NCBI GenBank assembly: GCA_031423495.1
Contig: JANPFP010000003.1
Location: forward strand, 6,361 to 70,360
DNA: 64,000 bases
Origin: JACPYM01 sp031423495
GTDB taxonomy: Bacteria > Acidobacteriota > Blastocatellia > RBC074
Reading direction: 5' to 3'
This document shows positions 13,659 to 21,691 of this stretch, one piece after another (the first letter of the stretch is position 1; the number at the start of each line of letters is the position of its first letter). The translations under genes were made by a program, and so were the position numbers. The notes beneath the pieces are model-generated. The model made no database searches and was not told the origin of the DNA. It saw nothing but the letters and a program-made list of their open reading frames with translations.

Positions 13659-14231
13659 ATGCAAAAGCCAAAACTCATTTTGATAGGCGGAGCCAATGGC
13701 AGCGGCAAGACGACGCTGGCGCGCGAACTGGTTGTGGTTGAGTCGCTGCGTTATTTGGGAGCCGATGAAATCGCTTATGAATTGAATCCTGCATCGCCCG
13801 CGTCTGTTGCTATCGCAGCCGCGCGGCAATTCAGCCTACGTCTGGATGCCGCTATAGCTAATCGTGAATCGCTGATTGTCGAAGCTACGTTATCAGGCAA
13901 GAGTTTGCTTCGCCCGTTGGCGCAGGCGCGGCAACAGGGTTACGACATCAATCTGGCATTTGTGTTTCTGGATGCGCCGGAAGTTTGTTTGGCGCGCATC
14001 GCTGCGCGCGTGGCGCGAGGCGGTCACGACGTACCGGAAGCGGACGTGCGGCGTCGCTTCACGCGGGCCAATCAGAATTTCTGGCGGCTTTATCGGCGCG
14101 CGGCTGACCGCTGGTTTTTGTACTACAACGCCGCTGATCTGTATGAAGCGATTGCTATCGGCGATCAATCTGGTGAAGCGATTTTCAACGAAAGCAGGTT
14201 TACCCAATGGCTGACAATTCTGAACCAATGA
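13659..14231 (+). CDS. Zeta-toxin-like P-loop kinase
   Basis: 190 residues with a Walker A motif near the N-terminus (LIGGANGSGKTT) and the overall size of small zeta-toxin or nucleotide-kinase-like proteins. Further features are ADEIAYELNP, VEATLSGKS and a LAFVFLDAPEVCLARIAARV strand-helix followed by VPEADVRRRFTRAN, a typical arginine-rich lid. ATG 13659 is favoured because AAGAGGTG sits just upstream; an upstream in-frame GTG overlaps that site. It begins 12 bp after the hybrid kinase and overlaps the small gene that follows. It may phosphorylate a small molecule (UDP-sugars in true zeta toxins); toxicity is not shown by the sequence. Confidence 0.72.
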   Translation: MQKPKLILIGGANGSGKTTLARELVVVESLRYLGADEIAYELNPASPASVAIAAARQFSLRLDAAIANRESLIVEATLSGKSLLRPLAQARQQGYDINLAFVFLDAPEVCLARIAARVARGGHDVPEADVRRRFTRANQNFWRLYRRAADRWFLYYNAADLYEAIAIGDQSGEAIFNESRFTQWLTILNQ

Positions 14232-14425
14232 AAACGGATTTGACGGTGACCGCAGAAACGTTGCGTGAAGGTTTGCGTATGCAACGCATTGCTGCGGCGG
14301 CAGGAGAAAAGGCGCAACAAGAAAATCGCCGACTCAGCATTCCGAATTGGTATTCGATCAACGGTCACATCGTAAGCGACATCGAAATCGCGCAACTCGC
14401 CACCCAACGTGCTGCTAGTTCGTAG
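14207..14425 (+). CDS. Small protein coupled to the zeta-like kinase
   Basis: A 72-residue (or 65-residue) protein. Two starts are possible: ATG 14207 inside the kinase gene, or ATG 14228, which overlaps the kinase stop as ATGA, the classic form for translational coupling. The sequence LREGLRMQRIAAAAGEKAQQ is helical and basic; the rest (RRLSIPNWYSINGHIVSD) looks folded. I do not recognise a family. The tight overlap suggests that it works with the kinase, perhaps as an antitoxin-like partner, although antitoxins are more often encoded upstream. Confidence 0.55.
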   Translation: MADNSEPMKTDLTVTAETLREGLRMQRIAAAAGEKAQQENRRLSIPNWYSINGHIVSDIEIAQLATQRAASS

Positions 14426-14463
14426 TACCGGTTGCAAAGCCAGAATGTTTTGGTGATCGAGAC

Positions 14464-14490
14464 ATTCCGCCTGATGGCGGGACTACATGC
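14464..14490. repeat. Solo arm of a REP-like element
   Basis: ATTCCGCCTGATGGCGGGAC and the following bases to 14490 match, with one mismatch, the right arm of the inverted repeat at 62326-62389. It lies between the small coupled gene and the end of manC. Confidence 0.55.
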
Positions 14491-14499
14491 TTGTGTGGC

Positions 14500-15555
14500 T
14501 TACTTCTTCAGCAAATCCGCAATCTTCTTCACATCCTGCGAACGCTCAATCGGCGCAATCAGCAACGCGTCGGGCGTATCAACCACCGCCAGATTCTCAA
14601 CGCCCAGCAACGCAATCTTCCGACCCGTCGTCGCGTAAACCAGATTGTTGCGTGCGTCTACCGTCACGGCGTCGCCCAATAATAAATTGCCGTGCGTGTC
14701 GTAATCGTCCGTACGCAGTTCATACAAAGCCTGCCAACTGCCCACGTCGCTCCAGCCGAAATTGGTCTTGAGCATATAGATCGGTTGCGCCGTGCGTTCC
14801 ATTACGCCGTAATCAATCGAGATGGATTCGAGCGTCGGATATACGCGATTGAGTACGGCGTCATAATCTGGCGTACCAATCGCCTTTTCGATTTCGCACA
14901 ACCCCGCATAAAGCTCCGGCAAGTGCGTCGCAATCTCTTGCAGAATCGTTTCGACCGTAAAAATAAAAATGCCGCTGTTCCAAAAATAATCGCCGCTGGT
15001 CAGATATTTGACCGCCGTCGGCGCGTCGGGTTTCTCGACAAAGCGTGCGACTTTGAAATACGTCTGGCTTTGCGCCGTGCCGCACTCTTCGCCTGCCTGC
15101 AAATATCCATAACCCGTCTCAGGGCGATTGGGTTGAATGCCGAGCGTGACGATGGCTCCGCCGAGCGCGATTTCGCCAGCGGCTTTCATTGAATCCGCAA
15201 ACGCATTCACGTCAGCGATGAAAGCGTCTGCGGGCAATACGGCCATCGCGGCTTTCGGGTCGCGTTGTTTCAGCAACAACGCAGCCAGCCCGATGCACGC
15301 TGACGTATTGCGTCCCGTAGGCTCGATGATCGCTTGCACAGGCGTACCCGCCAGCAATTGCGCCGTGATGTCGGCGTGGATTTGCCCTACGACGACGCTG
15401 GTGCGTTCAAGTGACGTGAACAGTGCCACGCGCGCCAGCGTCTCTTCGAGCATCGTGCGGTCGCTGGTGATTTTGAGAAACTGCTTGGGCATGTGCGGAC
15501 GACTGGCAGGCCAAAACCGCGTACCGGAACCTCCGGCCATAATGACGGCAAACAT
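14500..15555 (-). CDS. manC: Mannose-1-phosphate guanylyltransferase
   Basis: Makes GDP-mannose from GTP and mannose-1-phosphate for polysaccharide synthesis in the cytoplasm. The N-terminal nucleotide-binding signature is MAGGSGTRFWPASRP with PKQFLK after it. Later motifs include VEKPD, a WNSGIFIF segment and MLKTNFGWSDVGSW, all typical of the family. At 351 residues it is the short form without the phosphomannose isomerase domain. It stands alone downstream of a TonB receptor gene and is separated from it by a long palindromic element. An envelope polysaccharide role agrees with the O-antigen ligase-like gene elsewhere in the window. Confidence 0.92.
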   Translation of the reverse strand: MFAVIMAGGSGTRFWPASRPHMPKQFLKITSDRTMLEETLARVALFTSLERTSVVVGQIHADITAQLLAGTPVQAIIEPTGRNTSACIGLAALLLKQRDPKAAMAVLPADAFIADVNAFADSMKAAGEIALGGAIVTLGIQPNRPETGYGYLQAGEECGTAQSQTYFKVARFVEKPDAPTAVKYLTSGDYFWNSGIFIFTVETILQEIATHLPELYAGLCEIEKAIGTPDYDAVLNRVYPTLESISIDYGVMERTAQPIYMLKTNFGWSDVGSWQALYELRTDDYDTHGNLLLGDAVTVDARNNLVYATTGRKIALLGVENLAVVDTPDALLIAPIERSQDVKKIADLLKK

Positions 15556-15651
15556 AAGAATGATGGGTTCCCTTTGATTTGAATTTGCTCGATGCGATTG
15601 CGTCGGCAGGCAGGCATTGTATGGATGGCTGAAAGGTTTACCAACTGAAAC

Positions 15652-15773
15652 CGCGAAGCGTGTCCGTAGCCCGACCGTTAGCGAGGGCTACCTCGGCGAC
15701 GCGCCCTTCGGCAGACAATTACGCAACCTCAAGGTAGCCCTCGCTAACGGTCGGGCTACGGACACGCTTCGCG
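15652..15773. repeat. Perfect 42-bp inverted repeat (REP/MITE-like)
   Basis: Left arm 15652-15693 and right arm 15732-15773 are exact reverse complements, around a 38-bp centre. The arms contain GTAGCCCGACCGTTAGCGAG, a motif of a kind often found dispersed in such genomes. It sits between the TonB receptor stop and manC. It could be a non-autonomous mobile element, a transcript-end hairpin, or both. Confidence 0.8.
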
Positions 15774-15781
15774 TTGCGCGA

Positions 15782-18067
15782 TTACTTCCCACCAAAACGA
15801 TAGGTGAAGCCAACCGTCACCGAGCGTGAATAGCCCGGCGTAGCGTGTATGCGTTCGACCTCATCGGCATCGGGCGTGAGGCGCGAGGCGAAATAATTCT
15901 GCGTCTCGAAATAACGTTTGTTGGTCAGGTTGTCTATCGCCAGATTCAATTCAAGCCCGCGTCGCAAGCGTTTGTTCAAGCTGAAATCCAACACGTCCAG
16001 CCCCGCAGCGCGCAACGTGGGATCGAATCCATCCAGCCGATAGTTGCTAATGTGGCGATAGCGCAACGAACTGGAGAAGCCGTGCCAATCGTTCAAGGTG
16101 AGTCCGCCGTTAGTGACGAGATGCGGCGCACTATCTACGTAAAGGCGCCCAAGGGAGTTTTGTTGTGAACCGCGATAGAAAGCATTCATCACTTTGGTCA
16201 AGCCCGCGTTGAGCGAAAGGTGGCGCGTGAGGCTGAACGAAGTTTTCGCTTCCAAGCCATAAGCGCGCGAAGGGTCTTTGAATTCAATCGAGCCGTCATC
16301 AGGGATGTAAACCTGTTCGTTTGAGCGATCAATCAGGAACAGGTCGCCGCTCACCGCGAAGCGCCGCCAGTTAAGTGCCGCGCCGGTTTGATAAAAATCC
16401 GTCGTCGAAAGTTTGGGTGCGTCGTTTGGTTTTTGAGCCACGCCGCGCGCGTCCTGGCTGGCAATGCCGCGCCCGTAATTGACGTAAAGCGTCAGCGGCA
16501 CGCGCTCAATCGGCGTAAGCGCGAGATTGAATTTCGGCTGCCAGCGCGACTCGCTTTGCGTACCTGAATTTTCAGTCACCACGCGATCTTTCACGTCAAA
16601 GCGAAAATAGTCATAACGCAATCCGGCGGTGACGCTCAGGTGTCCGCGCAATAACGCCAGACTTTGTTGCACGTAACCCGCTTGGTTCGTCACGCGCGCT
16701 TTGGCCTGTGACGCCGTAGCGAAAGGCGTGCGCGACACGGTGTTATAAAGTCCGACGTTGATTTGATTGTCGTGAAAATTCGCGCCCGTGGTGAGCAGCG
16801 CCTGCTGTCCGAATACGCGAAAGGGGCGCAGGTATTGCGCGTTCGCGCCTTGTTGCAAGCGCGAGTCGTGTTGCTGGATTTCATCGCCGCGCGTCGGGTC
16901 GTTCAAAAAGAACGTGAAATTCGACCACAGATCGAACAGCGAACGCGCGACGAAAGCGTCAGCTTTGAACATTGCGCCGTTCGCAAACTCTTGCCGGAAG
17001 TTCAGGCTGCCCGTGCCGCTGCGCACGCGCCCGCCGTTGTGCGGGTCAATAAAACCGAAACGATCAAGCCTGCCCGCAAAAATTTCATCGAGCGGAATCT
17101 GCCCTGACGAAACGAAATCGTTGCGTCCGAAATTGAATTTCACGCCGAGCTTGCGGGTTTCGTTCAACCGATAAATCGCGTTGCCCGTCACGTTGTCGCG
17201 GCGATAGTTCAACGGATTCACGAACGGCCCGTCGCTGTGCGAGCCTTCATAAGCCAACAGCGCGTCGGTGTTTTTCAGGTTTGGGCTATAAGCAAAAAAG
17301 CCGCGCTGCGTGTTAAACGATCCGCCCTGCACGCGCGCCGTCAGTTGATCGGGCAGCGTTTCTTTGAGGCGAATATGGACTACGCCGAGGCCAGAAAAGT
17401 CGCCGTACTCAGCGCTGAACGGGCCGTTGATGATTGATACGTCTTGCACGAGTTCGGGCGTGAGCGATTTCAGTTGGCCTAGATAACCTTGCCCGTGCCC
17501 TTGCGTACCCTGATTTTGTTGCACGTTGTCTACCAACACTTTCAAGCCGCCATTGACGCCGCCGTGATCGAGGTTGAAACCGAAGCGGCGAATCTCTAAC
17601 GACTTGCCGCCGCCTTCGTGCTGTCCGGCGTTGATGCCCGCGTCGAGCGTATGGAATACCTGATCGTCGCGCGAGAAAAACGTGTCACGAAACACGGCTT
17701 CGTTGCGGCGTTCGAGCGTCGGGTCGAGTTGTTCCGCCGTAATCACCATGCTGTCGTGAATCGGCGGAATCGTATAACTCACCTCGATGCGCACCGCGTT
17801 AGTTGTGGCGTCGAGCATCGTTTCATTCGCGGTGATTTGTTTACCAGTGACTTTGAGTGTCAACGGTTCGCGTGGCGCGGGCAGGCTGAAACGGCCTTCG
17901 CCATCAGTCACAGCCGTGAGCGTTTGCGTCGCATTCGCCAGCGTAACCGTCGCACCGCGTACCGGTTCATTGTGTTGATTGACGACGTCGCCTTGCAGCG
18001 TGCGCGTTTGTGCGAAAGCGTTGAAGCTGCAACCCAGAAGCAGGCAAACTATCCAAATGCGTTGCAT
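15782..18067 (-). CDS. TonB-dependent receptor with carboxypeptidase-regulatory N-domain
   Basis: A 761-residue outer-membrane receptor. It has a signal peptide (residues 1-19, ending NAFAQ), then a CarboxypepD_reg-like beta-sandwich (LQGDVVNQHNEPVRGATVTL...DGEGRFSLPAP, about 22-100), a plug domain (GGGKSLEIRRFGFNLDHGGV, KVLVDNVQQNQGTQGHGQGY, about 115-235) and a 22-strand-type barrel to the end (GFTYRFGGK). AAGGA lies just before the ATG. No substrate can be deduced; mutY lies upstream on the same strand and manC downstream. Such receptors take up siderophores, oligosaccharides or metal complexes. Confidence 0.88.
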   Translation of the reverse strand: MQRIWIVCLLLGCSFNAFAQTRTLQGDVVNQHNEPVRGATVTLANATQTLTAVTDGEGRFSLPAPREPLTLKVTGKQITANETMLDATTNAVRIEVSYTIPPIHDSMVITAEQLDPTLERRNEAVFRDTFFSRDDQVFHTLDAGINAGQHEGGGKSLEIRRFGFNLDHGGVNGGLKVLVDNVQQNQGTQGHGQGYLGQLKSLTPELVQDVSIINGPFSAEYGDFSGLGVVHIRLKETLPDQLTARVQGGSFNTQRGFFAYSPNLKNTDALLAYEGSHSDGPFVNPLNYRRDNVTGNAIYRLNETRKLGVKFNFGRNDFVSSGQIPLDEIFAGRLDRFGFIDPHNGGRVRSGTGSLNFRQEFANGAMFKADAFVARSLFDLWSNFTFFLNDPTRGDEIQQHDSRLQQGANAQYLRPFRVFGQQALLTTGANFHDNQINVGLYNTVSRTPFATASQAKARVTNQAGYVQQSLALLRGHLSVTAGLRYDYFRFDVKDRVVTENSGTQSESRWQPKFNLALTPIERVPLTLYVNYGRGIASQDARGVAQKPNDAPKLSTTDFYQTGAALNWRRFAVSGDLFLIDRSNEQVYIPDDGSIEFKDPSRAYGLEAKTSFSLTRHLSLNAGLTKVMNAFYRGSQQNSLGRLYVDSAPHLVTNGGLTLNDWHGFSSSLRYRHISNYRLDGFDPTLRAAGLDVLDFSLNKRLRRGLELNLAIDNLTNKRYFETQNYFASRLTPDADEVERIHATPGYSRSVTVGFTYRFGGK

Positions 18068-18418
18068 AAAAATCCTTTGAATGAATCGCGGAAAAGAGTT
18101 TTTAGGTGACAGATGGCGTTACGGCAACCAAACGGCAATTGGATTGCTCGGCTTCATAATTTTGCTTGAGCGACTTTGCGAATGCAGGAAGCGGCGTTCC
18201 CAGAATCGAACAGCGTCAAACGCTGTGACGCGAAAAATGCCTGTGGTTATTGGCTTTTCGCGCTGGCACGACAGTTGTTTATTCTTCGAACAAGCGCGGT
18301 TGAGCTTGCGTGAGGGCGTCGAGAATGGCGCGGTCAGCTTTGCCGAAACTGTAATACGTGAGTTCGTCAGGCGCGACCCACGCGAAGTTGCGCCCGTTTT
18401 TGGTATTGCCTTTGATTT

Positions 18419-19414
18419 TCAAACGGCCTTTCGTGATTGCGCAATCATAAGCGCGCAATCATAAGCGCGCAAGTGCAGATGAAAGTGCGTGAAGGTTTGT
18501 TGCGCAGTGGCGAGTTCGTTAAGCACGTTGACTGTCAGTCCGAATTCCGCAGGCAATACGCGACGCAAACAATCGGTGTAGCTTTCATCCGTTTCGCAAG
18601 CGCCGCCGGGTAACGTCCACAAACCGCCGAGCAAACCAGTGGGGGGACGCTGCACGAGCAGGATGCGAGCTTGTGTGTCGCGCAACAACGCGGCAGCGGC
18701 GCGCACCGTTGGCAATGGAGCCTTTTGCTTTTTCACCGGACGAAGGTGCTGCGTCTGCAGGCTGAACGCGCGGCAGTATTTTTGTATAGGGCATTGCGCG
18801 CAGGTTGGGTTACGCGGTAAACAGACGGTGCGGCCTAAGTCCATCAGCGCCTGATTGAAATCACCGGGGCGCTGACGATCAAGCAGCGTTTGCGACCATT
18901 CGTTCAATTGTTTATCAGCGGCGGGCTGACCGAGTTCGCCGTCGTAATCATAAAGGCGCGCGAGGATGCGCATTACGTTGCCGTCGAGCGCGGCGACGGG
19001 TTCGTTGAAAGCAATGCTGGCAACGGCGGCGGCGGTATAACGTCCGATGCCGGGCAGCGTTTGCAAAGTTGCGGCAGTAACAGGGAACTCGCCGCCGTAT
19101 TCGTTGACGACGGCTTGCGCCGCGCGATGCAAATTGCGGGCGCGACTGTAATAACCCAAGCCTTCCCATTGTTTGATTACGTGATCGAGCGACGCGGCGG
19201 CTAAGGCTTGAACGTTGGGGAAAGCCGCGAGAAAGCGACGATAGTATTCAATCACCGTCGTGACGCGCGTCTGTTGCAGCATGATTTCAGCAAGCCAGAT
19301 GCGGTAAGCGTCTAGTTGATTGCGCCACGGCAGTTCGATAGCTTGCCGGTCGTACCACGCGAGTAAGGCGTCTGAGAATTGAGGCACGAATAGTTTGGAT
19401 GTTTTTTTCGCCAT
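18419..19414 (-). CDS. mutY: A/G-specific adenine glycosylase, C-terminus frameshifted
   Basis: Removes adenine mispaired with 8-oxoguanine. The catalytic domain is complete: Glu43 in AEIMLQQTR, the helix-hairpin-helix LPGIGRYTAAAV, Asp192 in LMDLGRTVC, and the iron-sulfur ligands Cys198, Cys205, Cys208 and Cys214. The NUDIX-like C-domain follows (LLVQRPPTGLLGGLWTLPGG). The last 10 residues (LMIAQSRKAV) are out of frame because of a 14-bp tandem duplication at 18439-18466. Without it the frame would run to TAA at 18279-18281 and give 373 residues ending with a typical MutY tail (NFAWVAPDELTYYSFGKADR). So about 52 residues of the 8-oxoG-recognition domain are lost. The divergent phosphatase gene starts 41 bp away. 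Confidence 0.93.
   Translation of the reverse strand: MAKKTSKLFVPQFSDALLAWYDRQAIELPWRNQLDAYRIWLAEIMLQQTRVTTVIEYYRRFLAAFPNVQALAAASLDHVIKQWEGLGYYSRARNLHRAAQAVVNEYGGEFPVTAATLQTLPGIGRYTAAAVASIAFNEPVAALDGNVMRILARLYDYDGELGQPAADKQLNEWSQTLLDRQRPGDFNQALMDLGRTVCLPRNPTCAQCPIQKYCRAFSLQTQHLRPVKKQKAPLPTVRAAAALLRDTQARILLVQRPPTGLLGGLWTLPGGACETDESYTDCLRRVLPAEFGLTVNVLNELATAQQTFTHFHLHLRAYDCALMIAQSRKAV
18439..18466. repeat. 14-bp tandem duplication inside mutY
   Basis: GCGCAATCATAAGC occurs twice head to tail (18439-18452 and 18453-18466), followed by a partial third GCGCAA. Removing one unit restores the mutY frame, so the duplication is the direct cause of the truncation. Confidence 0.95.
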
Positions 19415-19455
19415 GAAATTGGCAGCGATTATTTATGACGAAGCAGGAGAGAGCA

Positions 19456-20622
19456 ATGCAGCTAACGCCACGTGTTTTGGTGGTAGACGATAATCCCGAT
19501 GTGCTGGAAGCCCTGCGCCTATTGCTGAAAGGCGCGGGTTACGGTGTCGTAGCGGCGGCGACGCCTGCCAGTGCGCTGGCTTCGCTCAACGCTGAGTCAC
19601 CTGATTTGGTGTTGCCTGATTTGGTGTTAATGGACTTGAATTACGCGCGCGATACGACCTCTGGGCAGGAAGGCCGCGATTTGTTATTCGCCATTCGTCA
19701 GCTCGATGCCGTGTTACCCGTCGTAGCGATGACCGCTTGGGGCAGTGTCGAACTCGCTGTCGAATTGATGCAGCACGGCTTGAATGATTTCGTGCAAAAG
19801 CCGTGGGATAACGCGCGGTTGTTGGCTACGTTGCAGCATCAGTTGCAGGTGGGCGCGGCGAAAAAAGCCGCGTTGCTTCAGGCCGAAGCGGCTTCGGCGC
19901 AACAGGTGCGCGAATGGGCGGCGGCGCGTCAGATGCAGGAAGCCTTATTGCCGCGCGCCTTGCCTGCATTGGCAGGTTACGCGGTTGCGGCCAACTGGGA
20001 ACCGATGCAAGCGGTGGGCGGCGATTGGTATGACGTAGCGCGGCTGGGCGATGACCATCTGGCTTTAGGCATCGGCGATGTGACGGGCAAAGGCTTGCCC
20101 GCTGCGTTGTTGATGGCGAACTTGCAGGCGCTGGTGAAAGCCCGCGAAGCCGTCACGATCAGTCCCGCGCAACTGTGCGGCGAAGTGAATCAAGCCCTTT
20201 GTCGCAATGTCGAAGCAGGGAAGTTCATTACGTTGTTTTACGGCGTGTTGGAACTCACGACCGGCAGGTTGAGTTATTGCAACGCCGGACATAATCCGCC
20301 GCTGTTAGTCAGGCCGGAGGGTGCGGTTGAGTCGTTAGGCACAGGCGGCGCGTTGTTAGGTGCGTTTGCGGAATGGAGCTATGAACAAGGTGAAGTTACT
20401 TTGCAGCCGGGCGACAGATTGCTTTGTTATACCGACGGCGTGACCGAAGCGGTTAATCCAGCCGGAGAAGAGTTTGGCGAAGAGCGATTGCTCAATTGGT
20501 TATTAGCCCAAAGGCATTTAACGGCGGCTGGACTTCAAGCTGAGTTATTAACCGAACTGATGAATTTTCATGCAGGCGAGACTAACGACGATGCTACTGT
20601 GTTGGTAGTGGCGCGGAACTAA
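19456..20622 (+). CDS. Response regulator with SpoIIE/RsbU-type PP2C phosphatase
   Basis: A 388-residue phosphatase controlled by a receiver domain. ATG 19456 is chosen over 19435 because GGAGAG lies just upstream. The receiver has VLVVDDNPD and the phospho-acceptor in LVLMDLNYARD. A coiled-coil linker leads to the PPM-family phosphatase with GGDWYDV, IGDVTGKGLPAALLMA, CNAGHNPPLL, YTDGVTEA and NDDATVLVV, so the metal-binding aspartates are all present. Such proteins dephosphorylate anti-anti-sigma factors in partner-switching stress pathways. No anti-sigma partner is in this window. The structured repeat array begins about 20 bp after its stop. Confidence 0.9.
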   Translation: MQLTPRVLVVDDNPDVLEALRLLLKGAGYGVVAAATPASALASLNAESPDLVLPDLVLMDLNYARDTTSGQEGRDLLFAIRQLDAVLPVVAMTAWGSVELAVELMQHGLNDFVQKPWDNARLLATLQHQLQVGAAKKAALLQAEAASAQQVREWAAARQMQEALLPRALPALAGYAVAANWEPMQAVGGDWYDVARLGDDHLALGIGDVTGKGLPAALLMANLQALVKAREAVTISPAQLCGEVNQALCRNVEAGKFITLFYGVLELTTGRLSYCNAGHNPPLLVRPEGAVESLGTGGALLGAFAEWSYEQGEVTLQPGDRLLCYTDGVTEAVNPAGEEFGEERLLNWLLAQRHLTAAGLQAELLTELMNFHAGETNDDATVLVVARN

Positions 20623-20629
20623 TTGTACC

Positions 20630-21630
20630 TAAAACGAAAGTGGGCTGAGGCAAACGTCCGTGATTACGTCTGTCTCAGCCCTTCTGTTATTCGGTGTTAG
20701 GCATCCCCTACTAACACGGGTAACAGAAACTCGTATAAATTTTGCTGACTGAGGCAAACGTCCGTGATTACGTTTGCCTCAGCCCTTCCGTCATTCGGCG
20801 TCAGGCATCCCCTACTGACGCGGATAACGGGAAGATCGGGAAGCTGTTTCAACTTAAATCTTTTAACTGGGGCAAACGTCCGTGATTACGTTTGCCCCAG
20901 CTCTTCTGTTATTCGGCGTCAGGCATCCCCTACTGACGCGGATAACAAAAAATCGGGAAGTTTGTTTTCAATTAAACTTATTAACTGGGGCAACCGTCCG
21001 TGATTACGGTTGCCCCAGGTCTTCCATCGTTCGGCGTCAGGCATCCCCTACTGACGCGGACAACGGAAAAGTCGGGAAGCTGTTTTCAATTAAATCTTTT
21101 GGCTTAAACCTTTTAACTGGGGCAACCGTCCGTGATTACGGTTGCCCCAGGTCTTCCATTATTCGGCGTCAGGCATCCCCTACTGACGCGGATAACGGAA
21201 AGCTCATATAAACTTTGTTGACTGAGGCAGACGTCCGTGATTACGTTTGCCTCAGCCCTTCCATCGTTCGGTGTTAGGCATCCCCTACTAACACGGATGA
21301 TGTGAAGCTCGAATATTTTTAATTGTATGGTAATAGGAACTGAAGTGGTGGCTTTAAGTTATGCGGCACACTGCCTGAAACACAGGCAGGCTTAACTAGA
21401 GCGCGTTACCTTCATCTTGCGGCTGAGTTATAAACAACGGGAAATATACCCGATGAACTTCAGCCGAAGGCAATAACCTAAACACCAAGCCTTCACCAAT
21501 CACCATTGCCCGACACGCGAAAACCTATCGGGAACTAACTAATTTTTGTTTACGAAAACGATACTGAAATGGGGTTGCCGGTAGAACTGCGTTTTTTCCT
21601 TAGTCTCTTGTAGGAGAAAACCTGACCAAC
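20630..21630 (-). ncRNA. Predicted structured non-coding RNA (about 1 kb), possibly a protein-sequestering RNA
   Basis: A candidate transcript read leftward from the promoter at 21637-21665. It would contain a leader of about 300 nt with its own hairpins (21371-21389; 21420-21466 with an inner CGGG/CCCG stem) and then the six modules. On this strand the loops read TAATCACGGA and TAGGGGATGC, so all twelve hairpins expose GGA in the loop, as CsrB/RsmZ-type RNAs do for CsrA. The last hairpin is followed by CCCACTTTCGTTTT, a weak terminator. Against this strand, one stem in module 6 pairs better on the plus strand (G-U versus A-C). Strand and role are inferred. Confidence 0.4.
20641..21300. repeat. 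Six tandem two-hairpin modules with covarying stems
   Basis: Each module of 104-132 bp has hairpin A (12-bp arms, loop TCCGTGATTA) and hairpin B (7-bp arms, loop GCATCCCCTA). A hairpins: 20645-20678, 20749-20782, 20867-20900, 20985-21018, 21117-21150, 21222-21255. B hairpins: 20694-20717, 20798-20821, 20916-20939, 21034-21057, 21166-21189, 21271-21294. Loops are invariant while stems change on both sides: A arms are CTGAGGCAAACG, CTGGGGCAAACG or CTGGGGCAACCG with matching partners, and B arms are GCGTCAG/CTGACGC or GTGTTAG/CTAACAC. Only module 1 has an A-C mismatch on either strand. Linkers between modules are AT-rich and vary. Confidence 0.92.
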
Positions 21631-21636
21631 AAGGGC

Positions 21637-21665
21637 AATATAGTCCCAATATATTATTCGGTCAA
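21637..21665 (-). promoter_or_regulatory. Sigma-70 promoter reading into the repeat array
   Basis: On the minus strand TTGACC (21665-21660) is followed after exactly 17 bp by TATATT (21642-21637). The start would be near 21630. No gene lies between it and the array, so it most plausibly drives the non-coding transcript. It stands just beyond the stop codon of the gene at 21692. Confidence 0.6.
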
Positions 21666-21691
21666 GCATAAAATAGGATTCGAGTATTATT

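Noticed and set aside
18081..18464. 127-codon plus-strand frame
   Set aside because: It lies antisense to the original mutY 3' end and has no family text.
20764..21211. Open frames across the repeat array (79 and 109 codons)
   Set aside because: They translate the repeat modules into repeated peptides, while variation is stem-compensatory rather than codon-like; no ribosome sites.
20641..21300. CRISPR array
   Set aside because: Units are 104-132 bp with internal hairpins and conserved text throughout; there are no short repeats with unique spacers and no cas genes.
21301..21691. tmRNA, RNase P RNA, SRP RNA or 6S RNA
   Set aside because: None of the diagnostic conserved segments of these RNAs could be found on either strand.
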